Shown here in pieces: positions 56,110 through 64,000 of a stretch of 64,000 nt of DNA. Origin of the DNA: Astropecten irregularis (taxonomy: Eukaryota; Echinodermata; Asteroidea; Paxillosida; Astropectinidae); assembly GCA_963971285.1 (NCBI GenBank), contig OZ020244.1, positions 9,548,001 to 9,612,000 of the forward strand, written 5' to 3'. A program made the position numbers and the translations under genes. Below the pieces are notes generated by a model that ran no database searches, had not been told where the DNA came from, and was given only the letters and a program-made list of their open reading frames with translations. Every line of letters begins with the position of its first letter. Within the stretch, counting starts at the first letter, position 1.

Positions 56110-56826
56110 GTTGTTCTGTTGTCAAAATTTGACGGCAGGCCGAAGTCGGTATGCCGGTAGTGGTCCATTGACAGTTTTGGAGCGGCAGGTCGCTGTCGGT
56201 CTAATAGCAGTAACTGCTGGTGGTCCGCTGTCGGTTTTAGAGCGGCAGGCCGTTGGTGGTATGCCGCCAGTAGCCGCTGGTGGTCTGCTGTCGGTTTTAG
56301 AGCGGCAGGCCACTGGTGGTATGCCGCCAGTAGCCGCTGGTGGTAAGCTGTCGGTTTGGGAGCGGCAGGCCACATGGTGGTATGCCGCTAGTAGTCGCTG
56401 GTGGTAAGCTGTCGGTTTGGGAGCGGCAGGCCACTGGTGGTATGCCGCCAGTAGCCGCTGGTGGTAAGCTGTCGGTTTGAGAGCGGCAGGCCACTGGTGG
56501 TATGCCGCTAGTAGTCGCTGGTGGTAAGCTGTCGGTTTTGGAGCGGCAGGCCACTGGTGGTTTGCCGCCAGTAGTCGCTGGTGGTCAGCTGTCGGTTTTA
56601 GAGCGGCAGGCCACTGTTGGTTTGCCGCCAGTAGTCGCTGGTGGTCAGCTGTCGGTTTTAGAGCGGCAGGCCACTGGTGGTATGCCTCCGGACACCACCA
56701 GTGGTCTGCTGCTGGTTTTGGAGCGGCATCCAACTGGGTGGTATGCCGCCAAACGCTTATGGTGGTCCGCTGTCGGTTTTAGGTCGGCATGCCGATGCCA
56801 CCCAACCGCTCCTCAGCCGCCCTTAA
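56110..56826. repeat. 60-bp GC-rich minisatellite, about eleven units
   Basis: The unit contains GTCGGTTTTAGAGCGGCAGG, CCACTGGTGGTATGCCGCCA and GTAGTCGCTGGTGGTAAGCT. The period is exactly 60 bp, a multiple of three, so long frames exist on both strands (203 codons on the minus strand, about 112 on the plus strand, with a 20-residue repeat such as LSVLERQATGGMPP). No start context, signal or second exon supports translation. Confidence 0.92.
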
Positions 56827-57269
56827 CCACCGGCGTCATTTGAGACACATTGCTTGACCTATGTGACCTCTACTTCCGGTCAAACAGGAAGTACCTCCTC
56901 ATTTAAAAGTATTAAGAGCTAGGATCATGATTCTTTCACCAAAAGTGAATGTTAGGCAAGGCCATTCTTTGTGGCACATTGCTTGACCTCTGTGACCTCT
57001 ACTTCCGGTCAAAGAGGAAGAGGTTCTTTATTCAAAAGTGGTAAGAGCTAGGATCATGATTCTTTCGCCAAAAGTAAATGTTAGGCAAGGTCTTTCACTG
57101 TGACACAAACATGATCAAGTCAAGTGACTTCAGATTAAAGGTGCATTCTTCAAAAGTATAAAGCTTAATATCTTAATCAAATGTTTTTGTGTGTATAATG
57201 TTTGGAAAATTTTTAATATCATAAAACGGAAAAGCCATGTGTTCTGTTTTCAACAGACACAATATCTAG
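56827..57269 (+). mobile_element. Helitron-like element, right part (possibly the other half of H2)
   Basis: Begins inside a 130-bp unit (CATTTGAGACACATTGCTTG), has about two units and the shared 3' region (GATTAAAGGTGCATTC, TTTTGTGTGTATAATG, ACGGAAAAGCC), the hairpin and CTAG at 57266-57269. Confidence 0.65.
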
Positions 57270-58741
57270 TATTGTATTTGAGTTTGTTCTGTGGCCCATA
57301 GACTTTGTACACATATTTTTCTCCGCAGCACTTTGGTTACTTTTAAACAGCCGATCTTAACCAAACTTGGTCTGAATGAAGTCCGTATAGGGTAGTTGTC
57401 TCCTGAAACTTTTCATCATCATGACGTAAAAACTTATTTTATATGATTTAAAAAAAATATTTTATAGCCCGTTCACTTTGTTAACCCTGCAACTGAAATG
57501 GGTTAAACCAATTTCTACATTGAGACATGGTCACAGATTACGTGAAAATATGGTCATGTACAAAACATATGACGCTCAATTCCCCATTCACTGTACGTAC
57601 GTAATTCACTGTGTATGACATACATGTAATGTCCGAGTGCGTGACTCAACTTCGTTTACATCTTGCCATACACATTTTGCACCTTAGTCTTTTTATATAT
57701 CATTAAATACCAGCACCAAATCTGAATCGAAATGCTATTGATGTAGGGTTGCTCTGTACGTGAAAATATTGGGCATTAAATAAAACATACCATTTAAACA
57801 ACATAAATGCAAGGCCCTCATGGGTGGTTGATTGCCTGTATTATATATGCCGCATTTTCATTCATTTCCTTATTATAGTTAAGTTGCAAGCGTAAATGCT
57901 GTTTTTGACAAGACAACAACACAGCAATCTACTTATGCCGTTTTCAGTAAAATGCATGATTCAGCGTTCCGAGCGCACGGTTTTGAATGGCGCCCTCTTT
58001 TGATTCAATCGAGATTCTGCAGTGGTGTCAGTATTATTATTTTGAACACCGCCTATAATTTTTTTTTGAAATCTGGGAAGACGGAAAGTCTTTTTTATTA
58101 AATACCAGCACCACCATCTTAATAGGAATACTATCGATGTAGGTTGCGGAGTATTGTACGTCATTTTATGGGTCGTGTTAAGCTTATACATGTGCAACTT
58201 AATACTTGGGAATAGTTGTATATGGAAAAACTGCAATGATCCATAGACTTTGTCTTTTTTTCAAGTGGCAGTTTTAAGTTTTCAAGTGACGTTTTACATA
58301 TGAACAAATTAAAGTCACGTCCTTTCCCCTAGACTTTGTAGGCATCTTATCTTGTTCTATACATGGCAATCAGTATAAGACTGAAGTTCAGTATTCACAA
58401 AATGATTTCATATTCGCAAATGATTTTATATTTTCAAATGATATCATCTTCATGAAATCATTTTGTGAAGACGATATCATTAATTTGCGAATACAGAAAA
58501 TTATTTCGTATTCGCTAATGATTTTGTATTCGCAATTGGTTTCGCATCATGATGTCATAATATTATGTCCATTGCAATGACAATGTCTTCAATTAGGGGC
58601 TCCATAAACCCTGCAAGTAACTGGCTAATACTTAAGTTTTCTAAATTGAAACCATATATCTTAATCAAACAATTTTGAGAAATATTTTATATCATATGCG
58701 GAAAAGCCATGTGTTCTGTTTTCAACAGACACAACCTCTAG
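57270..58741 (+). mobile_element. Helitron-like element H4
   Basis: Begins directly after the previous CTAG. The conserved block (CCAAACTTGGTCTGAATGAA, GTATAGGGTAGTTGTCTCC) is at 57355-57415. The 130-bp satellite is absent and is replaced by the dispersed block also seen at 37.9 and 59.1 kb. The end has GGAAAAGCC, the same hairpin, and CTAG at 58738-58741. Confidence 0.6.
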
Positions 58742-59420
58742 TTGGCTTTTTCGATTTCAATCGGAAAAGGTATTGTTTTTGTTCTGATTTTTTGGCTTTT
58801 TCGATTTCAATCGGAAAAGGTATTGTTTTTGTTCTGATTTTTTTTCTTCTTCTTCTTCTTTTTCTTGTCGTTTGAGTTACCATAGGGTTTTGTGTGCGGC
58901 ACTTTGGTCATTTTTAAACAGCCGATTTTGACCAAACTTGGTCTGAAGGAAGTCCATATAGGGTAGTTGTCTCCCGAAATATTTCGACATCATGACGTCA
59001 TGACTTGATTTTATATGAATTTTTCAATATTTCTCACGGCCCGTTAACTTTGTACACAGATTACGTGACAATATGGTCATGTACAAAACATATGATGCTC
59101 GAATGACTCAAGTCTCCCCATACATGTACACTGCACTGTACGCTGTACGAACGCAATTCACTGCACTGTGTGTATGGCATTCATAATTTCCGCGGATTGC
59201 GTGACTCGATCAAAACTTCGTTTATAATCTTGCCATGGACATTTTCATGTAAGACTTTTTATATATCGTTAAATACCAGCACCAAATATCGAAATGCTAT
59301 CGATGTAGGTTGCCGTATTGTACGTCATTGTACGTATGGGTCGCGTTAATATTAGCTATACATACGTGTAAAACTTAATACTTGGGAAGAGTTGTATGGA
59401 AAAGTGCAATGATCCATAAT
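58742..59420 (+). mobile_element. Helitron-like element H5, left part
   Basis: Starts right after CTAG with TTGGCTTTTTCGATTTCAAT. The hairpin module is present twice in identical tandem copies (58742-58838), followed by the poly-pyrimidine tract, the conserved block (58920-58985) and TGACGTCA. No 3' end is found before the sequence changes; the right boundary is uncertain. Confidence 0.55.
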
Positions 59421-60146
59421 TTGTTTTTTTTTGTACGTGGCAATAATGATCAGTTTTACATATGAACAAATTAAATTATGTCACGCCATTTCCCCTAGAC
59501 TTTAGTGTCATCAGAGTGATTTCATGTTCTTGATATAATTTTGTATAAATTCCGTTTCATAGTGGCAACCACCATGCACTGGCAGACCACGGTCGGTGGA
59601 TGGCGGCGCTGCTGAGCCGACGGCGTGGCTTGCACACTGGGCCATGGGCCGGGACGTGATGTCCGATTGACCGTCGACTCAAAACTATATTTTCCCTCAT
59701 AGACAATGCACGTACGTCTTTTTTATATCACACCCCATTTTGGATACTGAATTTGGACAATGACTTTGAATAAGTTTCACAACAGCTTATTTCCTCTTGG
59801 TTTCCATCATTTAAGGACAGTCATATTATTATGATCAGGACGAAACCCAAAACAACAGTAATACAAGAAAATAAGATTCTTTTCATTTTTATGGTAAATT
59901 ACTTAAGTTTGTTTTATTGCAAAACTCGGACCAGTTACCATTTTTTAATAAGTGGTTTTGTATTCACAATAAACAATAATACGTTATTTGTAAACCATGG
60001 CTGGGAAGAACTGCATAAAAATGTGTCTGCAGAACACAGAGGAATTCACATTGAATATAATTCATTTGTAAGCTAGCTTTCTTCTTAAAATTTTAGACGG
60101 ATGATTTTGTTGACACTAGACACAAGAATCATAGTTGTCAATTTAA
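59421..60146. other. Unassigned, with a GC-rich scrap and a duplicated 130-bp block
   Basis: 59570-59650 is a GC-rich fragment with GGTCGGTGGATGGCGGCG, similar to 42454-42700. 59950-60085 (GTGGTTTTGTATTCACAAT to ATTCATTTGTAAGC) recurs at 61440-61558, inside the 75-bp minisatellite. Confidence 0.55.
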
Positions 60147-60252
60147 GGGTACAATACATGATTGGGAAAGGTCACAGGACAGCACTCATACTTTGTCTGA
60201 TCCAACATTTACATGAAATAATAAACCTTTGAAAAGTGAACAAAGAAAAATT

Positions 60253-60324
60253 GACTGGAGCGGGATTCGAACCGGCGACCTCCTGAATACCGTACAGGCG
60301 CTCTACCAACTGAGCCATCCAGCC
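60253..60324 (-). tRNA. tRNA-like sequence 1, anticodon loop with GGT, probably a pseudo-tRNA
   Basis: 72 nt folding as a tRNA: acceptor GGCTGGA/TCCAGTC (one G-T pair), D arm GCTC-AGTTGGTA-GAGC, anticodon arm CCTGT-ACGGTAT-TCAGG, T arm GCCGG-TTCGAAT-CCCGC. The pol III A box (TGGCTCAGTTGG) and B box (GGTTCGAATCC) are intact. Against a working tRNA: position 33 is C rather than U, the closing anticodon-stem pair is T-T, and the T stem has a C-C mismatch. GGT would read Thr codons. Confidence 0.6.
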
Positions 60325-60575
60325 CTATGTTGGTGGTGACCCCAATAGTCAACTATCTTTGTTCGTTTGGCAGTCAGAAGCCATGAAACCACACACACAC
60401 CGCCACACCCCAGGGATCGTTTCAATGATACACGCAACAATGCTGCAACCTGGGAACGGTACATGGGGGATCACTCAAAGAGGATACGGCTTTTTAATTA
60501 TTATATTCGTGAAATAACCACAAGGGAAACTGACTGAGTTATTTTAAGTCATTGAAAAGTGAACAAAGAAAAATT

Positions 60576-60647
60576 GACTGGAGCGGGATTCGAACCGGCG
60601 ACCTCCTGAATACCGTACAGGCGCTCTACCAACTGAGCCATCCAGCC
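60576..60647 (-). tRNA. tRNA-like sequence 2, identical to copy 1
   Basis: Identical over 72 nt to 60253-60324 and in the same orientation, 323 bp downstream on the plus strand. It has the same defects in the anticodon and T stems. The identity points to a recent duplication or co-insertion. Confidence 0.6.
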
Positions 60648-61025
60648 CTATGTTGGTGGTGACCCCAATAGTCAACTATCTTTGTTCGTTTGGCAGTCAG
60701 AAGCCATGAAACCACACACACACCGCCACACCCCAGGGATCGTTTCAATGATACACGCAACAATGCTGCAACCTGGGAACGGTACATGGGGGATCACTCT
60801 AATGAAATAATAAACCTGTGAACATTTGAGCTGAATTGGACATCTGAGTCACGAAAAAATAAATCCGACTCAATTTTTCTTATAAAACATGAAGAATGGT
60901 TTTGATCTTACCCCGAGATCAAAACTGTTTTTGGTCTTTGTTTTACTAATTTCTGGATAAATACAGCATTTCAGGTGGAAATATTTTAACGGTATGTTTC
61001 TACCAGCACAATCTTCATACCTTGA

Positions 61026-61299
61026 GTGAAAGGGGATAACTAAAACAACTCAATTGAGGGTGTCGTTTTGGTTTGTTACAAAAATCGTTCGGATGAACGA
61101 TCTTTGGAAGACACTAAATCTTGATTTGCTTGAAAACCCCAGCATCTGATGAACTAAGATTTCCCATGGTGACTGTTTGCACTGTTTACGAACCGTTGAG
61201 TCCATTTTCTGTCTCAAACTCAATTTTTTTTGGACGCATTGCAAATCCTATGCTCCCTTTAAGAATACATTTGGCTTTCAAGAATCTGGCAAGACGTGA
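61026..61299. other. No recognised feature
   Basis: Short unassigned stretch between the MITE remnant and the minisatellite. Confidence 0.4.
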
Positions 61300-62345
61300 C
61301 TGCAAATTGACCATGCAGTAGAGTTAATTGCTATGGGTTGACATGTCCCTGCTGAGGGCAATCACTTTCCTGATGACAAATTGACCAGGCAGTGGAGAAT
61401 GGTCATGGGTTGACATGTGCCTGCTGAGTGTATCAGTCAGTGGTTTTGTATTCACAATTAACAAGAATCAATATTTGTAAACCATGACTGGGAACAACTG
61501 CATAAAAATGTGTCTGCAAAAGAGGAATTCACATTGAATTTAATTCATTTGTAAGCAAGCTTTCTACAAAGAATTTTAGAGAATTTTAAAGAATATGACA
61601 AGACCTGACTGCAAATTGACCATGCAGTTAAGCTAATTGCTATGGTTTGACATTTGCCTGCTGAGTGTATCAATCACTATCCTGAAGACAAATTGACCAC
61701 ACAGTGAAGAATGGTCATGTGTTGACATGTCACTGCTGAGTGTATCAGTCACTATCCTGATGACAAGTTGACCAGGCAGTGGAGAATGGTCATGTGTTGA
61801 CATGTCCGTGCCGAGTGTATCAGTCACTATCCTGATGACAAGTTGACCAGGCAGTGGAGAATGGTCATGTGTTGACATGTCCGTGCCGAGTGTATCAGTC
61901 ACTATCCTGATGACAAATTGACCACCCAGTGAAGAATGGTCATGTGTTGACCTGTCCCTGAGTGTATCAGTCACAATCCTGAAGACAAATTGGCCATGCA
62001 ATGAAGAATGGTCATGTGTTGACATGTCCCTGAGTGTATCAGTCACAATCCTGAAGACAAATTGACCATGCAGTGAATAATGGTCATGTGTTGACATGTC
62101 CCTGAGTGTTTCAGTCACAATCCTGAAGACAAATTGGCCATGCAGTGAAGAATGGTCATGTGTTGACATGTCCCTGCTGAGTGTATCAGTCACAATCCTG
62201 ATCACATATTGACCTCGCAGTGGAGAATGGTCATGTGTTGACATGTCCTCGCTGAGTGTATCAGTCACTATACCAATGAAAAATGGACCATGCTATAAAG
62301 AAGAATGGTCATGGGTTAACATGTCTCTGCTGATTAATCACAGTT
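61300..62345. repeat. 75-bp minisatellite, about eleven units, with an inserted block
   Basis: The unit contains TGTTGACATGTCCCTGCTGA, GTGTATCAGTCACAATCCTG and AAGACAAATTGACCATGCAG. Period about 75 bp (25 codons), so the minus strand is open for 211 codons (61633-62268) with a repeating MSTHDHSSLHGQFVFRIVTD. The array is interrupted at about 61437-61617 by a copy of the block at 59950-60085. Diverged units reappear at 63125-63310. Confidence 0.92.
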
Positions 62346-63844
62346 GACGAAGAAAATCAGGAGATGGATGTTAGAGCTAACTCATCATCCTCCGATGACT
62401 TGGTAATCCACAAGGTAATCAGGGCTAGTTGATGAAGAGGGGGCGTGTCTTCGCTGAATAGCAATGACCATCATAATGCCTTATGATGGTCATCATCAAC
62501 AATCATAGTAGCAGTCAACCAAGCACTCAAATGAATTTCGTAATGCACCACTATGTTGTGTATCATTGACGGTGAGGCTGGGAGGGTCAGTGTTTTTGCT
62601 GGCGATTCTTGTTCTGAAGCAAGTGTTGTATTCTAAAGTGTAAACAATGCAAAATGAGACAAGTTAATAAATAGGGGCATACATGTCAAAATAACAGTGG
62701 TGTTGCCAAAATACTACATATTAATTTTGTCGTCACAAACTCAATATTGGTATTGATGTATTAACAATCACACATTTGGGTAAAAAAAAACTTAAGTAAA
62801 TGACAATTTTCTTTTTCAACTGTTTTACAGCAATTCGTGTGTAATATTAATACATGTAACTACTGCAAACTGCTCATCAATGACCTGAAATATATAAAAT
62901 GCTTGGAGTTGGGAGGGCCTGGCGCGTTTCAATCCTAGCAGATTCTTTCTCAAAGGCTAAAATAATATTGTTACATTGATTATTTCAATAAAGGTCAACA
63001 TATAGAGGTCTTCTTACAAATCATGAATCATTAACAGCCAACATACCTGAAATTATTATGTCCTCTGTAAGACTAAGAGTATCTGCCAAAGCCAAGATAA
63101 ATCACCATGCAATTAGTCATCTCATGGGTTGACATCGCCCTGCTGAGTGTGTCAGTCACCGTGTATCCCGATGACTAGATGGCCATCTGGTGAGTAGTTG
63201 CCATGGTTTGACATGGCCGGCAGTGACCATGCATGGTTTGGCATGGCCGGCAGTGGCCATGCATGGTTGATGGCTCCACTGAGTGTCAATGTGATGACCC
63301 CATGATAGTTGTGCATGGCTTGACATACATCTGTATGTGAAGTATAATAAAATAATCCTTCTTTAAAATTACCATTTGTGACACTAAACTGTGTTCAACG
63401 GATCAGTATTGATTGAAACCTCGATTTTTTCAGGTACAATGCAAGCTCTAAATAAACATGCACTTCATATTGATACTTTGACTTAATTCATTGACATGTA
63501 TGACAACCTCTGTAAAATGCATATCATAGTGATACAAACACCTTATTATATACCGTAACTTCTTTCAATTCCAAGTTCAACTCGTATCTCTAATTAACCT
63601 ATAAATATGTTTATCTTTAAATACCAGTTCATTGACATATACAACCATTTGCATAGACAACATCACATATTGATATAAGCACCTTACTATGTATTTCCTC
63701 ACTACATGTATGTATTCTTTCAATTTGACGTTCAATGCATATATCTTGATAAATATATTTACTTATCATGCTTTTGGTAAAAGTCAATCATGCCATGTAG
63801 ATTCCATCTTTAAATAATATTTCAAGTAAATTGATTTCAGTGTT
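62346..63844. other. No gene recognised; a few diverged minisatellite scraps
   Basis: AT-rich. 63125-63310 has diverged units of the 75-bp repeat (GGGTTGACATCGCCCTGCTG) and a short GACATGGCCGGCAGTG duplication. Nothing else is identifiable. Confidence 0.5.
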
Positions 63845-63975
63845 GTAGTCAAGACCTGGAAGTCCAAGACCAACCGAGACCTGGTTCGAGCTGGGGAGTT
63901 CAAGACCAAGACCTTTAAGGCAGAGACTAAGACCGAGACCTGATGCCACAAGACCGACACCTCGAGACCTTGTGT
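63845..63975. repeat. AAGACC/GAGACC purine-rich simple repeat
   Basis: Irregular hexamer repeat of AAGACC, GAGACC and CAAGACC over about 130 bp. Not coding in any convincing way. Confidence 0.85.
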
Positions 63976-64000
63976 AAAATATAATAAAAGAATTTTTTAA

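Larger units (their letters stand above)
60229..60801. mobile_element. Dimer of a ~250-bp tRNA-containing unit with target duplication
   Basis: Two almost identical units (60229-60478 and 60552-60799) are joined by about 74 bp. ATGAAATAATAAACCT, 16 bp, flanks the dimer perfectly (60213-60228 and 60802-60817). Each unit holds a tRNA-like sequence on the minus strand flanked by inverted GAACAAAG/CTTTGTTC arms. A target duplication of this length fits LINE-mediated retroposition, so I class it as SINE-like, although most of the non-tRNA body lies on the 5' side of the tRNA. Confidence 0.75.
60147..61025. mobile_element. TTAA-type MITE split by a tRNA-unit dimer
   Basis: TTAA (60143-60146) precedes GGGTACAATACATGATTGGG. 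The left half matches 25697-25790, and the right half after 60818 matches 25775-25970 and the other TTAA MITEs. The right terminus is lost after TTCATACC near 61022. The interruption is 60229-60801. Confidence 0.82.

Overview
The window looks like a piece of an invertebrate animal nuclear genome in which almost everything recognisable is a mobile element or a tandem repeat. No host protein-coding gene could be supported. The evidence for an animal source is: several clades of non-LTR retrotransposon (CR1/Jockey-like and RTE-like), a Ty3/gypsy element, DIRS-like fragments, PIF/Harbinger-like and TTAA-type MITEs, Helitron-like elements with internal satellites, tRNA-derived repeats, AT-rich spacers and a 200-N assembly gap. 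The abundance of TAGGCCTA words and the tRNA-derived repeat look echinoderm-like from memory; that placement is an inference, not a proof.

Layout. 0-7.3 kb: a TTAA MITE, a LINE 3' end, and a 43-bp minisatellite interrupted by a MITE and by a DIRS-like gag fragment. 7.3-18 kb: one minus-strand Ty3/gypsy element (gag, PR, RT, RH, IN) broken by nested insertions, including two LINEs placed 5' to 5' inside its integrase. 18.6-31.4 kb: an RTE-like LINE split in its C-terminal coding region by a 10.78-kb insertion that has about 420-bp terminal inverted repeats and a short target duplication; the insertion carries its own nested LINE and MITEs but no visible transposase. 33.5-35 kb: another RTE-like LINE with a tandem pair of CWG-target MITEs sitting in its catalytic box. 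35-37.2 kb: a DIRS RT fragment and a larger CWG element holding a foldback element.

40.3-59.4 kb: a head-to-tail series of Helitron-like elements (hairpin plus CTAG ends, internal 130-bp tandem repeat). One copy may be split, with its left half at 42.4 kb and its right half at 56.8 kb. Between them lie GC-rich repeats, a 155-170-bp satellite, a nearly complete CR1-like LINE, and a 5.17-kb foldback structure with almost identical 1.32-kb arms. Each arm carries two hammerhead-ribozyme-like cores in inverted orientation. 60-64 kb: a MITE invaded by a dimer of a tRNA-containing unit with a perfect 16-bp target duplication, a 75-bp minisatellite and a purine-rich simple repeat.

The parts are related by nesting history rather than by pathway. 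The most useful evidence is at junctions where removing an insertion restores an older element's reading frame. The best candidates for something undescribed are the 10.8-kb long-TIR element, the 5.17-kb foldback with ribozyme-like cores, and the paired CWG MITEs.
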